Shown piece after piece: positions 54,865 to 64,000 of a stretch of DNA of 64,000 bases. Source of the stretch: Nitrospira defluvii (GTDB lineage: Bacteria; Nitrospirota; Nitrospiria; Nitrospirales; Nitrospiraceae); the NCBI GenBank assembly GCA_011525625.1, contig WYAX01000003.1, positions 124,001 through 188,000 on the forward strand, read 5' to 3'. How positions within the stretch are numbered: the first letter of the stretch is position 1; each line of letters starts with the position of its first letter. The translations under genes and the position numbers were made by a program. The notes beneath the pieces were generated by a model that searched no databases, was not told where the DNA came from, and saw nothing but the letters and a program-made list of their open reading frames with translations.

Positions 54865-56151
54865 ATGTTCCGCTCCCGCATAGGGCTGACCAGTGCCGCA
54901 CTGCTCGCACTCTGGTGCTCCGCCTCGACATTCCCTGCGGTTCCGGCCCTCGCGTCCACCACCATTTACAGCTATACCAACGAGCAGGGCGTCCAGACGT
55001 TCACCAACGAACTGGACGCGGTACCGGAGAAGTACCGCCGGCAACTCACGCAGCGACATTTCGAGACAGAGACCGTTCCTGATCGACCACCACCAGCCGA
55101 GGCCGCTGCTCCTCCGGTGCGTTCAGCCGATACACGCACCATCACTGCCGGCGGGGAATACCGCATGGGGGATCACGACAACCGCGCCGATGCCATCCGC
55201 CTGGCGACGGAATCCGCGAAGCAGGACGCACTTGAGCAGGTGGCGACGTATGTCGAACGCATTACCGAAGTACGTGATATGAACATCACGCGGGATGATA
55301 TCCGTAGCTTCACGGCGGGCATCGTGAAGGTGCTCGACCAGACGATTTCCACCAGGCTGGAGCAAGACCACGTCGTCGTTCGTGTCGATCTCACCGCGGA
55401 CATCGATCCCCAGGAGGTCACGCAGGCCATCGCAGCCCTCCGGGAGAATGAGCAGGCCCGCCATGAACTGCTCGCACTTCGGGAAGAGACCGATCGATTG
55501 CAAGAACAGGTCGATGCCACCAACCACGCGCTGGCCTCCGCCGCGACTCCTTCCGACGTGCAGCAATACACCGACCAGCGACAAGATATGCTCACCCAAC
55601 TCCAGGCCAACGCCCTCCTGTCACAGGCCTGGACAAGTTGGACCTATCCCACCGTAGGCTTTTATTCTTATCCTTGGTTCGGCGCACCGGGCATTAACGG
55701 CCTCCTGCTCCAAGCGCAACGCCTCCATCCAGGCCATCGCCGCCTCCCACTTGCGCAACGGACGATCACGGCCTACGGCAACAGCACTCCACCGGCCCAA
55801 GCGCCGCTCCCCTCGCCGCCGCGCCCCTCACTGCTGGTGCCGCCCATGCCGCAGGCGTACCAGCACCAGGCTCCGCCGCTGCTTAACAGCCAGGGACAGC
55901 CGGCCAAGGTCGGGGATGTGGTGGTGGTTCCGACACCTCGATCCGTTCCGGTGGCGCCACAATACCGGCCGCAGCCGCCGCCCTATCACCTGCACCCCAA
56001 CCACTTCTGGCGCCCCAGCCCGCCCAACATTCACAGCATGCCATCGGCCTCGCGCTCCAGCCCGTCAATGAACATGGCCCCGCGCTCACCCAGTGGACCT
56101 ACCAGCGGCAGCGGACGTTTCTACGGGGGCGGCGGCCACCGCGGTCGCTGA
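54865..56151 (+). CDS. Exported DUF4124 / LPP20-like protein with Pro-rich tail
   Basis: 428 residues; GGGAGG 7 bases before ATG. Signal peptide cut after ALA. DUF4124 motif TTIYSYTNEQGVQTFTNE at ~33-50. Residues ~95-195 (MGDHDNRADAIRLATESAKQ, TRLEQDHVVVRVDLTADID) match LPP20-like outer-membrane lipoprotein folds. A coiled coil follows (~200-260, RHELLALREETDRLQEQV), then a ~160-residue Pro/His-rich tail ending in GGGGHRGR. Probably periplasmic or cell-wall associated; it precedes a lytic transglycosylase. Confidence 0.82.
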   Translation: MFRSRIGLTSAALLALWCSASTFPAVPALASTTIYSYTNEQGVQTFTNELDAVPEKYRRQLTQRHFETETVPDRPPPAEAAAPPVRSADTRTITAGGEYRMGDHDNRADAIRLATESAKQDALEQVATYVERITEVRDMNITRDDIRSFTAGIVKVLDQTISTRLEQDHVVVRVDLTADIDPQEVTQAIAALRENEQARHELLALREETDRLQEQVDATNHALASAATPSDVQQYTDQRQDMLTQLQANALLSQAWTSWTYPTVGFYSYPWFGAPGINGLLLQAQRLHPGHRRLPLAQRTITAYGNSTPPAQAPLPSPPRPSLLVPPMPQAYQHQAPPLLNSQGQPAKVGDVVVVPTPRSVPVAPQYRPQPPPYHLHPNHFWRPSPPNIHSMPSASRSSPSMNMAPRSPSGPTSGSGRFYGGGGHRGR

Positions 56152-56276
56152 GGACTACGTAGAGCGGACCCCATGGACGAGCCACAGCGATAGCACAGTC
56201 CCGTTGGCTGACCGCTCGACATACACGTCCTCGAATAAGGCGCGGATCGCGAGTCGATTTCAGTTATAGTGAAGGC

Positions 56277-57191
56277 ATGGCGTCCCGGTCTGCTCACCAT
56301 ACGAGCCATGGTTCACACCGCAGAAGCCGCGCTCGCCGCCGTGTCACCCTTTCGGCAGTCCGCCGTTTCGTGGCCTCTCGCTGGATTAGCCTTCGCGCCT
56401 TCCTCCGTGCCGTTGGAAACACGCACCCGGTTCTCCGCATCGTCATCATTCCGGGACTGCTCATGGGATGTTGGCTCGGGGCGAACTGGACCTATCATGC
56501 AGTCCAGAAACCGACTGAGATGTTGTTCCCGCTGGACAACACGTTAGACAAGAGCCCGCACGAAACCTGGCGACAGTACGGCTCACTCTTCAGGGAACAT
56601 GCGACGCCATCCGTTGCGCCTGAGCTCCTCGCGGCGCTGGCGCAGGTGGAAGGCGCTGGAAATCCCGTCGCGCGAACCTATTGGCGGTGGCGCTGGTCAT
56701 GGAATCCGTTCGAATGGTACCGTCCGGCCTCCAGCGCGGTGGGCATGTACCAGATGACCGATGGAACGTTCCGTGCCGCCAAACGCTATTGCGTTCACGA
56801 TCATACCGTGGTGCAGGACGGTCCTTGGCACGATGTGCGCTCCTGCTGGTTCAACAGCCTTTACAGTCGCGTCTTGCCGAGCCATGCGATCGAACTGACG
56901 GCGGCCTCTCTCGATCGCAACATCGCCTCGGCTCTCACGGTTCGCCGTGGGACACCCGCCGGCGCACGGCAGAGGCACGACCTCGCCGCACTGATCCATC
57001 TGTGCGGAGCCGGGGCCGGACGGGATTTTGCCGCCAGGGGATTCCGTCTCACGCCTCACCAGACATGCGGCGACCATGACGTGGCCACCTACCTCGGCCA
57101 GGTGCGGGGCTTGACGCAGCAATTCGCCAGATGGGCGAAGGGAGCAACCGGCCAGGTCGCACTGGTGAAGGCCCACCGATCCGCTGACTAG
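56277..57191 (+). CDS. Lytic transglycosylase-like membrane protein
   Basis: 304 residues; GAAGG before ATG. A basic ~50-residue lead, a membrane helix (VLRIVIIPGLLMGCWLGANW), then the SLT-like domain: ELLAALAQVEGAGNPVARTY with Glu125 as the probable catalytic acid, SSAVGMYQMTDGTFRAAKRYC, and ASLDRNIASALTVRRG. It would cleave murein from the outer face of the inner membrane. Three conserved-looking Cys occur (YCVHDH, RSCWF, HLCGAG). Family assignment is by motif; which SLT family is not clear. Confidence 0.82.
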   Translation: MASRSAHHTSHGSHRRSRARRRVTLSAVRRFVASRWISLRAFLRAVGNTHPVLRIVIIPGLLMGCWLGANWTYHAVQKPTEMLFPLDNTLDKSPHETWRQYGSLFREHATPSVAPELLAALAQVEGAGNPVARTYWRWRWSWNPFEWYRPASSAVGMYQMTDGTFRAAKRYCVHDHTVVQDGPWHDVRSCWFNSLYSRVLPSHAIELTAASLDRNIASALTVRRGTPAGARQRHDLAALIHLCGAGAGRDFAARGFRLTPHQTCGDHDVATYLGQVRGLTQQFARWAKGATGQVALVKAHRSAD

Positions 57192-57243
57192 GGACCTCCC
57201 TAGTGACTCACCGCGTGCATCTTGGACCAATGTGCTCTTCACC

Positions 57244-58737
57244 ATGATCTGGCGATCCGCTGTAACCCGCTCACTGTGCAGGCTGATTTCAGTCGCGCTG
57301 CTGTTTGGGCCGACAGGTCCGTCGACAACCTTCGCAGAACCCCGGCCATTGACCGAACCCGAGCCGGACCATTCTGCTGAAGTGGTCGGACCGCCGGAAG
57401 CATTCAAACATACATCACCCGCCTCGCAGCTCGATTGGGACAGTGGCCGCGGGAAGAGCTATGTCATCCCCGCCGCCGGGATCCTGACGTACATCTTTCT
57501 CCTGAACCAATACGACCGTCATTTCGTCGAACCGCGGGACGAATATCGAACCGACGGCAGCACCATTCGTCAGCAGCTCACCGACTCGAAGTGGGTTATC
57601 GACAACGACCAATTCAAGGTCAACCAGTTCCTCCACCCCTACGGCGGCAGCGTGTATTACGGTTTAGCGCGATCCTCCGGCCTGTCGTTCTGGGAATCCT
57701 TCCTCTACAGCACGGCGGGCAGCTTCGCCTGGGAGATCGGTGGGGAGCGGACGAATCCTTCGATCAACGACATGATCACCACGCCGATCGGGGGCAGCTT
57801 TCTCGGAGAAGCCCTGTTTCGCATGGCCAGTCTGGTCTTAGAAGTGGACGATGGCCGGCCGGGCTTCGTGCGCGAAGTCGTTGCGGCCGCCATCTCGCCG
57901 CCCACCGGATTCAATCGTCTGATCTTCGGCCGTCGATTCGATGCCGTGTTTCCCAGCTACACGCCGGCCACGTTTTTCAGATTGGAAGCCGGCGGGACGC
58001 TGACGTCCAGCAGCCACAATGTCTCCTCAGGCGTGCGCGAACATGGCGCCGTGGGCGACCTGACGTTGACCTACGGCCTGCCCGGCAAACCGGGCTATCA
58101 CTACGCGCGACCGTTCGACTATTTTGATTTTCACCTGACCGCCGTCACGGCCAACACCCTGGAGAGTCTCAATACGCGTGGGCTTCTGGTTGGAACCACG
58201 TATGCCTCGGGCGACCACACGCGCGGGCTCTGGGGCCTATTCGGCAGTTATGACTATATTTCGCCGCAGGTGTTCAGAGTGTCGAGCACGGCCCTCTCAC
58301 TCGGCACTGTGTGGCAAACCTGGCTTTCCGAGCGCATCGCGCTACAAGGAACCGCACTCGGTGGGGTAGGGTATGGCGCGGCCGGGAGCATCCAACGACG
58401 AGAGGAACGGGACTACCACTATGGCCTGACGCCGCAGGCACTGCTCGCGCTCCGTCTCATCTTCGGCAACCGGGCGATGATCGACTTCACCGGGCGAGAG
58501 TACTATGTCAGCCATGTACTGTCGCCGGAAGGCAACGGCCAGGAGAACATCATGCGTGGCGACGCGGCATTCACCCTGCGGTTGTTCGACCGACACGGCA
58601 TCGCGCTGCGATACGCCGTGGCGCAACGGAACGCCGGCTATCCGAACGTCGAGTACCGCGACCAAACCGTCAGCACGGTCAGCTTGATGTATGTGCTCTT
58701 GGGAGCATCGGGATTCGGGGCGGTCGACTGGCGGTGA
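57244..58737 (+). CDS. DUF3943 family outer-membrane protein
   Basis: 497 residues from ATG 57244 (GTG 57232 possible). Signal peptide about MIWRSAVTRSLCRLISVALLF. The DUF3943 block is WVIDNDQFKVNQFLHPYGGSV, YGLARSSGLSFWESFLYSTAG, SFAWEIGGERTNPSINDMITT and GGSFLGEALFRMA. The rest is alternating strands with TLTYGLPGKPGYHYARPFDYF and ends in GAVDWR. Family proteins are of unknown function and probably outer-membrane. Convergent with the reductase gene, gap 22 bases. Confidence 0.88.
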   Translation: MIWRSAVTRSLCRLISVALLFGPTGPSTTFAEPRPLTEPEPDHSAEVVGPPEAFKHTSPASQLDWDSGRGKSYVIPAAGILTYIFLLNQYDRHFVEPRDEYRTDGSTIRQQLTDSKWVIDNDQFKVNQFLHPYGGSVYYGLARSSGLSFWESFLYSTAGSFAWEIGGERTNPSINDMITTPIGGSFLGEALFRMASLVLEVDDGRPGFVREVVAAAISPPTGFNRLIFGRRFDAVFPSYTPATFFRLEAGGTLTSSSHNVSSGVREHGAVGDLTLTYGLPGKPGYHYARPFDYFDFHLTAVTANTLESLNTRGLLVGTTYASGDHTRGLWGLFGSYDYISPQVFRVSSTALSLGTVWQTWLSERIALQGTALGGVGYGAAGSIQRREERDYHYGLTPQALLALRLIFGNRAMIDFTGREYYVSHVLSPEGNGQENIMRGDAAFTLRLFDRHGIALRYAVAQRNAGYPNVEYRDQTVSTVSLMYVLLGASGFGAVDWR

Positions 58738-58759
58738 GCGGATGAGATGAGGCCTGCTC

Positions 58760-59821
58760 CTAGGAGAGTCCGTGCTGCTGGCGGCCGATGCCGCCGTCGT
58801 AGCGGTTGGTGGACTTGAACAGTTCGAACCGGCCGTCCCTCGCATACAAGGCCACGCGCGCGCGCAACCCTTCCATTTCGGCCACCGTCATGGGAGTGAA
58901 GCGACGGACAATGTCGAGGTTCTGCTTGAGGACCTGCGGCGAATCGATCCCGCTCACCAACGACGCGATCGGCAAACTCAACACATACCGAATGGCCTCT
59001 TGGGGCGTGACGATCCCCTGTTTGATCGGCTCCGCGTTGCCGGTCAGGCTCTTCATGCCGAGGGCGGCAATCCCGCGCTGTGCCAACACCGGCAACACCT
59101 CATGCTCGAAACTGCGGTAGGTGCCGTCGAACACATTCAACGGCATCTGGCAGGTATCGAACGGAAAGTCGTGTGACAGCATCTTGAGGTGGATGTTGGG
59201 GTGCTTGTGCCCGGTGAACCCGACGAACCGCACCTTCCCCTGCTGCTTCGCCTCCAGTAACGCATCGACCGCCCCGTGCGGGACGAAATGCCGATCGGGA
59301 TCGTCTTCGTATACCACTTCGTGAATCTGCCAGAGATCGAGATAGTCGGTCTTCAAACGGCGGAGCGAGTCTTCCAGTTGCTGCATGGCAACCTTCTTAT
59401 CCCGACCGTGGGAGCAGACCTTCGTCATCAGGAAGACCTGCTGCCGCTTTCCTTGCAGGCCCTTCCCCATCAATTCCTCGCTGCGTCCGCCGTGGTACTC
59501 CCATGCGTTGTCGAGGAACGTCATGCCGGCGTCGATGGCCTCGTGCAAAATGCGAATGGCTTCGGCCTCGTCCGGATTGCGCCCCCAATGCGCACCCCCG
59601 AAACACATCGCCGACACCTTCACGCCCGTTTTTCCGAGCGGGCGGAGCGGGATCTCGCCGGTGGCGGTTCCGAATGGTGCACCATCCGCGGCCAAGGCCC
59701 CGGCCAGCCGGCCGGGACCGCCGAGGGCCATGAGAGAGCCGGCCAGACCCAGCCGCTTCAACAGCTGACGCCGATTGAGCGATGAGGACCAGAGGGTGTC
59801 GTCTGAGTGCGTGGGCGCCAT
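58760..59821 (-). CDS. Tat-exported aldo/keto reductase
   Basis: 353 residues. Tat signal SLNRRQLLKRLGLAGSLMAL with cleavage after ALA. Then the aldo/keto reductase barrel: PLRPLGKTGVKVSAMCFGGA, catalytic Tyr in FLDNAWEYHGGRSEE, Lys in FLMTKVC, His in LWQIHEV. It reduces aldehydes or ketones with NADPH in most relatives; a periplasmic folded form would need another electron source or a pre-bound cofactor. Substrate unknown. Confidence 0.92.
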   Translation of the reverse strand: MAPTHSDDTLWSSSLNRRQLLKRLGLAGSLMALGGPGRLAGALAADGAPFGTATGEIPLRPLGKTGVKVSAMCFGGAHWGRNPDEAEAIRILHEAIDAGMTFLDNAWEYHGGRSEELMGKGLQGKRQQVFLMTKVCSHGRDKKVAMQQLEDSLRRLKTDYLDLWQIHEVVYEDDPDRHFVPHGAVDALLEAKQQGKVRFVGFTGHKHPNIHLKMLSHDFPFDTCQMPLNVFDGTYRSFEHEVLPVLAQRGIAALGMKSLTGNAEPIKQGIVTPQEAIRYVLSLPIASLVSGIDSPQVLKQNLDIVRRFTPMTVAEMEGLRARVALYARDGRFELFKSTNRYDGGIGRQQHGLS

Positions 59822-59902
59822 GGGTGACCTGCCCTGTTAGAGGTGGAATCGTACGCTACGCGTCGGCTGCTCCGATGTCAAACCTACGGGATTGAGCATG
59901 AA

Positions 59903-60586
59903 TCAGCGCCGTCGCGCGGCCGCAAGCAACGCCGGCCGATCTATCTTCAACAGATCACCAATACACTCAATCGACAGGTCGGCGGCCGGAAAGGTCCGCA
60001 ACGCCTCGGGATCGGTTGCATAATGCCCCTGACGCGGGAACACCGTCGTGACACGTTCTCCCCAATAGGCCTTCACCGCCGTGAGAATGCGTAACTTATC
60101 GTCGACCAGGACATAGTGGTCGGCCGGAAACCGCTGCTCCACATCGTCCAGTTCCCGCTCCTTGTGGATATAGATCAGGACGTTGCCCTCCACCGCCTCA
60201 TACAATCCGGAGCGATCGATCTTGCGCGGCTGGAACACCACGTCGCCATCGGACAGGATGACCGGCCTGCTCCACTCCGCCGCATGTCGCACCACCGCGC
60301 AAGCCTGGGGGAACAACCGCTCGGCGAAGGGATAGTTCAGCAGAAATCGGGAGAGCGTGAGTAGATGCGGGTCGCGCGGATAGGCCTGCCGATACCGTTG
60401 CAACGCGCCGAGATAATCGACGTACCCCAGCTGTTCCCGCAATTCTTCGAAGATGGCCCAGTACTGCCGCTCCCCCCTGGTCCCGATTTCCTCATCTAAA
60501 TGTTGCGTGAGGTCGGCCGCGATCCGGTCATTATCCAGCAGCGTATTGTCGACATCGAAGAGCACGACCACCGTTGGTTCCGCCAT
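59903..60586 (-). CDS. HAD-family phosphatase
   Basis: 227 residues from ATG 60586. Motif I LFDVDNTLLDND with nucleophile Asp11 and Asp13; motif II S in VILSDGDVVFQ; motif IV VLVDDKLRILTAV with two Asp. It starts 4 bases after the phosphoketolase stop, so it is co-transcribed, with a likely role on a phosphorylated sugar or by-product of that pathway. The frame is open upstream into the xfp gene but MAEPTVVVLF is the natural start. Confidence 0.9.
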   Translation of the reverse strand: MAEPTVVVLFDVDNTLLDNDRIAADLTQHLDEEIGTRGERQYWAIFEELREQLGYVDYLGALQRYRQAYPRDPHLLTLSRFLLNYPFAERLFPQACAVVRHAAEWSRPVILSDGDVVFQPRKIDRSGLYEAVEGNVLIYIHKERELDDVEQRFPADHYVLVDDKLRILTAVKAYWGERVTTVFPRQGHYATDPEALRTFPAADLSIECIGDLLKIDRPALLAAARRR

Positions 60587-60590
60587 GGTG

Positions 60591-62966
60591 TCAGCGTCTT
60601 CCGCTCCATTTCCAGTTTCTGATCTCGGGCATGTCGGCCCCATGCAGCTCGATATATTGCTTGTGCTGCATGCGCTTGTCGCGCATTTCCTGCTTGAGAT
60701 AGGCGGCGCGGGCACCGAGTTGCGGCACACGATCCACCACATCGGACACGAGATGAAACCGGTCGAGATCGTTCAACACGACCATGTCGAACGGCGTGGT
60801 CGTCGTCCCCTCTTCCTTGTACCCACGGACATGCAGATTGTGATGGTTGGTCCGCCGGTAGGTCAGCCGATGGATCAGCCAGGGATAGCCGTGGAACGCG
60901 AAGATGATCGGCTTATCGGTCGTGAAGAGGGCATCGAATTCCTTATCCGACAACCCATGAGGATGCTCGCTGGCCGGCTGCAGCTTCATCAGATCGACCA
61001 CATTCACGACACGCACCTTGAGGTTGGGCTGGGCGATGCGCAGAATCTCCACCGCCGCCAAGGTCTCCATGGTCGGCACATCCCCGCAACAGGCCATCAC
61101 CACATCGGGCTCGCTCCCCCGATCGTTACTCGCCCATTCCCAAATGCCGATCCCGGCGGTGCAGTGCAGCACGGCGGCGTCCATATCCAGCCACTGCGGC
61201 GCGGGCTGCTTGCCCGCCACGACGACGTTCACGCAATCGCGGCTGCGCAGACACCGATCGGTGATCGACAGCAGCGTATTCGCATCCGGCGGCAGATAGA
61301 CACGAATGACTTCGGCCTTCTTATTCACCACATGGTCGATAAACCCCGGATCCTGGTGGCTGAATCCATTGTGATCCTGCCGCCACACATGCGACGTGAG
61401 CAAGTAGTTGAGCGAGGCGATCGGCCGGCGCCAGGGAATCGCGAGCGAGGTTTTCAACCACTTCGCATGTTGATTGAACATGGAATCGACGATATGGATA
61501 AACGCTTCGTAACAGTTCATGAACCCGTGGCGGCCGGTCAACAGATAGCCTTCGAGCCAGCCCTGGCAGAGGTGCTCGCTGAGGATCTCCATCACGCGCC
61601 CGTCATGGGCCACATGCTCGTCGCTCTGGAGAATCTGCTCCGTCGAACAACGGTCGGACACCTCGAACACGGCGCCCCATCGGTTCGAGGCCGTCTCATC
61701 CGGGCCGAAGAGTCGGAAGTTGTGCGAATTCTGCTTCAGCACATCGCGGAGGAAGAGCCCCTGCACCCTGGTCGCTTCGGCTTCGTCCGCGCCGGGCTTC
61801 ACCACCGGCACCGCATATTGCCGGAAGTCGGGCAAGTGGAGATCCCGCAGAATGCTGCCGCCGTTCGCGCAGGCAATCGCGCCCATACGGCGCTCCCCGG
61901 TCGGCGCAAGCGACGCCACCTCGGGCACCAGCTTGCCGGAGGCGTCGAACAATTCCTCCGGCTTGTAACTCTTCAACCACGCTTCCAGCTGCTCGACATG
62001 CCCAGGCTTGGCCATGTCGCCCATCGGCACTTGATGAGAGCGGAAGCTCCCCTCCGTCTGCTTGCCGTCCACTTCCTTGGGACCGGTCCAGCCCTTCGGC
62101 GATCGCAACACGATCATCGGCCAGCGTGGGCGGGTCGTAAACCCTTTCGTGCGAGCCTCCTGTTGAATACGCCCGATGGTCGCCACGATTTCATCCAACG
62201 TGGAGGCCATCAGTCGATGCATGGTCGCCGGATCGTCGCCTTCGACAAAAAACGGTTGGTGGCCGTACCCGATCAACAGCGACTCCAGTTCATCCGGCGG
62301 CATACGCGACAAGACGGTCGGCCCGGCGATCTTGTACCCGTTCAAATGGAGAATGGGCAGCACGGCGCCGTCATGCACGGGATTCAGAAACTTGTTTCCG
62401 TGCCAACTCCCGGCCAGCGGTCCGGTTTCCGCTTCCCCGTCGCCGATCACGCAGGCCACGAGCAACTCCGGGTGGTCGAACGCCGCGCCATAGGCATGGG
62501 CCAGGGAATACCCCAACTCGCCGCCTTCGTGTATCGAACCGGGCGTTTCCGGCGCGACATGGCTTGGAATGCCGCCGGGGAAGGAAAACTGTTTGAACAG
62601 CCGCTGCAGCCCGGCCTCATCCTGCGAAATGTTTGGATAGACCTCGCTATACGTCCCCTCGAGATAGACATTCGCCACGAGACCGGGGCCGCCGTGCCCG
62701 GGACCCGCAACATACAGAACCGAGAGGTCCCGTTCCTTGATGATGCGATTGAGATGGGCGTAGATAAAATTCAGCCCCGGCGTCGTCCCCCAATGGCCGA
62801 GCAGGCGTGGCTTGATATGCTCCCGCTTCAACGGCTGCTTTAAGAGGGGATTGTCATACAGATAGATCTGGCCGACGGACAGATAGTTCGCCGCACGCCA
62901 ATAGGCATGGATTCGCTCCACCATCTCGGGGCTGAGTGGCTGACTGACCGGCGTCGTCTGGTTCAT
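60591..62966 (-). CDS. xfp: Phosphoketolase (xylulose-5-P / fructose-6-P)
   Basis: 791 residues, usual length. TPP enzyme splitting xylulose-5-P (or fructose-6-P) with phosphate into acetyl-P and glyceraldehyde-3-P (or erythrose-4-P). Motifs: [24 protein letters not shown], the TPP site [19 protein letters not shown] and [25 protein letters not shown] is 5 bases before ATG 62966. It lies between the acetate kinase gene (upstream) and the HAD gene, so acetyl-P can be turned to acetate and ATP. Confidence 0.97.
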   Translation of the reverse strand: MNQTTPVSQPLSPEMVERIHAYWRAANYLSVGQIYLYDNPLLKQPLKREHIKPRLLGHWGTTPGLNFIYAHLNRIIKERDLSVLYVAGPGHGGPGLVANVYLEGTYSEVYPNISQDEAGLQRLFKQFSFPGGIPSHVAPETPGSIHEGGELGYSLAHAYGAAFDHPELLVACVIGDGEAETGPLAGSWHGNKFLNPVHDGAVLPILHLNGYKIAGPTVLSRMPPDELESLLIGYGHQPFFVEGDDPATMHRLMASTLDEIVATIGRIQQEARTKGFTTRPRWPMIVLRSPKGWTGPKEVDGKQTEGSFRSHQVPMGDMAKPGHVEQLEAWLKSYKPEELFDASGKLVPEVASLAPTGERRMGAIACANGGSILRDLHLPDFRQYAVPVVKPGADEAEATRVQGLFLRDVLKQNSHNFRLFGPDETASNRWGAVFEVSDRCSTEQILQSDEHVAHDGRVMEILSEHLCQGWLEGYLLTGRHGFMNCYEAFIHIVDSMFNQHAKWLKTSLAIPWRRPIASLNYLLTSHVWRQDHNGFSHQDPGFIDHVVNKKAEVIRVYLPPDANTLLSITDRCLRSRDCVNVVVAGKQPAPQWLDMDAAVLHCTAGIGIWEWASNDRGSEPDVVMACCGDVPTMETLAAVEILRIAQPNLKVRVVNVVDLMKLQPASEHPHGLSDKEFDALFTTDKPIIFAFHGYPWLIHRLTYRRTNHHNLHVRGYKEEGTTTTPFDMVVLNDLDRFHLVSDVVDRVPQLGARAAYLKQEMRDKRMQHKQYIELHGADMPEIRNWKWSGRR

Positions 62967-63039
62967 GCGTTCCCCCCATTCACGTTCAAGTCATGCGTGA
63001 TGAATGACTGCTGTGCGACCGCCGGCTCCTCGTGCGCGA

Positions 63040-64000
63040 TCACTGGTCGGCGTACAGCGACAATAGCCGGCAGACTGAGCGGGCGATCTGACTTTCTTCA
63101 TCCGTATGGATCACGCGCACGGTCACGCGGCTCTGGCTGCTCGAAATGATCGGGGCATGCGCTTGGTTGGCAGCGTGATCCAGATGGATCCCGAGAAACT
63201 CCAGGCCCTCGCACATCCGTGCTCGCACCACAGCTGAATGCTCGCCGATGCCGCCGCTGAAGACGAGTTGATCCACACCACCCAACGCCGCGGCATAGGC
63301 CCCGATATACTTTTTCCCCTGGTAACACAACAGGGCCACCGCATCAGCCGCACGCGTATCCTGGTTTTCGTGCGCGAGGAGATCGCGGAGATCGGAACTC
63401 AGTTCCGAGATCCCCAAGAGCCCGGACTCCGCATTCACCATGTGGTGAAATTGGTCCGCGGTCAGCCCTTCGGTCCTGGCCAGATACGACACGAGGCCGG
63501 GGTCGAGGTCGCCGGATCTGGTGCTCATCGGCAGACCGGAGGTGGGGGTAAAACCCATGCTCGTATCGATGCTGACGCCATTGCGTACGGCGGCCATGCT
63601 GGCGCCGTTACCCAGATGGGCGAGAATCACCCTGCCGCGAGCGGCCTCCCGGCCGGCCACCCGTTCCAGTTCCTCCATGAGAGAGGCGTAGGACAGGCCA
63701 TGGAATCCATAGCGCCGCACTCCCTGCTTCTCATACCGGCGCGGAATCGCCATCAATCGCGCGACCGGCGGCAGATGTTGATGAAACCCTGTGTCGAAGC
63801 AGGCCACCTGGGGCGCCTGCGGATACCGACCGGCCAACGCCTCGATCAGCGCAAGTTCCGCCGGAAGATGTTCGGGATCGTAGGGGCTCAGTCGCCGTAA
63901 CTCTTCGATCATCTCCGCCGACACCACATCAGGATCGGCATAGCGATTTCCCCCGTGGACCACCCGATGACCGATGGCCTGGATCCCCGTGCCCTTGCCG
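63040..64000 (-). CDS. ackA: Acetate kinase, 3' part (gene runs off the window)
   Basis: The frame is open to the window edge; residues before VVHGG (GKGTGIQAIGHR) are in frame, so the start lies beyond 64000. Motifs: GHRVVHGG, ACFDTGFHQ, YGFHGLSY, ILAHLGNGAS, MGFTPTSGLPMSTRSGDLDPG and VFSGGIGEHS. It converts acetyl-P + ADP to acetate + ATP. With phosphoketolase 73 bases downstream, the pair forms the end of the phosphoketolase shunt. Confidence 0.97.
   Translation of the reverse strand, partial: GKGTGIQAIGHRVVHGGNRYADPDVVSAEMIEELRRLSPYDPEHLPAELALIEALAGRYPQAPQVACFDTGFHQHLPPVARLMAIPRRYEKQGVRRYGFHGLSYASLMEELERVAGREAARGRVILAHLGNGASMAAVRNGVSIDTSMGFTPTSGLPMSTRSGDLDPGLVSYLARTEGLTADQFHHMVNAESGLLGISELSSDLRDLLAHENQDTRAADAVALLCYQGKKYIGAYAAALGGVDQLVFSGGIGEHSAVVRARMCEGLEFLGIHLDHAANQAHAPIISSSQSRVTVRVIHTDEESQIARSVCRLLSLYADQ

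Noticed and set aside
60453-62843. 796-codon plus-strand frame opposite the phosphoketolase gene
   Set aside because: It is the antisense shadow of xfp, whose family motifs and ribosome site are unambiguous; the plus frame gives no recognisable protein.
1-64000. CRISPR arrays, insertion sequences, integrases, phage genes
   Set aside because: Looked for regularly spaced repeats, transposase-like frames and recombinase motifs; none found apart from the two-copy 46-base element.

Overview
The window is a GC-rich stretch of a Gram-negative bacterial chromosome. Outer-membrane efflux lipoproteins, RND pumps, lipoproteins, beta-barrel-like proteins and a Tat-exported reductase all point to a two-membrane envelope. 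The gene mix would fit a Nitrospira-type (Nitrospirota) genome: glycogen branching enzyme, phosphoketolase plus acetate kinase, a type II NADH dehydrogenase, an NnrS-like/hemerythrin/DUF59 group, paralogous RND pumps and many short proteins with textbook ribosome binding sites. That assignment is inference from gene content; the window has no rRNA or nitrite oxidoreductase to settle it. I see no CRISPR array, intact insertion sequence, phage module or replication origin.

Layout. 0-7.3 kb: tRNA-Glu, glgB, two lipoproteins, a DUF2235 hydrolase-like protein and a run of very small proteins. 7.3-13.1 kb: RND efflux operon 1 (adaptor, AcrB-like pump, outer-membrane factor). 13.3-20.4 kb: a minus-strand series of small proteins (lipoprotein, DUF1579, VOC, DUF1428, three YCII/DGPF proteins, MoaD-like, BNR-repeat protein, VOC remnant) ending at an ECF42-type sigma factor; ECF42 factors are known to sit with DGPF proteins. 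20.4-22.5 kb: DUF59, NnrS-like and hemerythrin proteins, a probable nitric oxide/Fe-S stress group. 22.6-28.7 kb: RND operon 2 with a STAS protein inserted between pump and outer-membrane factor. 28.8-37 kb: a TerB/Coq4-like fusion protein, a frameshifted DedA-rhodanese gene, NDH-2, a GAF-GAF-AAA-Fis sigma-54 activator, a GAF/winged-helix protein and small proteins. 37.2-45 kb: LemA plus DUF2207, DUF1328, DUF5069, a methyltransferase and an 1100-residue membrane/helical-barrel protein. 45.4-49.2 kb: acetyltransferase with an outer-membrane protein, and a VapBC-type toxin-antitoxin pair with a palindromic operator. 49.4-53.6 kb: an AT-richer operon of three related lipoproteins and a patatin/cPLA2-like lipoprotein, the strongest candidate here for an undescribed system. 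54-58.7 kb: exported envelope proteins (a frameshifted small secreted protein, a DUF4124/LPP20-like protein, a lytic transglycosylase, a DUF3943 barrel). 58.7-64 kb: aldo/keto reductase, HAD phosphatase, phosphoketolase and the 3' part of acetate kinase.

How the genes work together. The two pumps form complete tripartite efflux systems with nearly interchangeable outer-membrane factors. Phosphoketolase and acetate kinase are adjacent and would turn xylulose-5-P or fructose-6-P into acetyl-P and then acetate with ATP. The sigma-54 activator lies just upstream of ndh on the same strand and may control it. Two genes (DedA-rhodanese and the small secreted protein at 54.1 kb) are each broken by loss of one G, so assembly error must be excluded before calling them pseudogenes.
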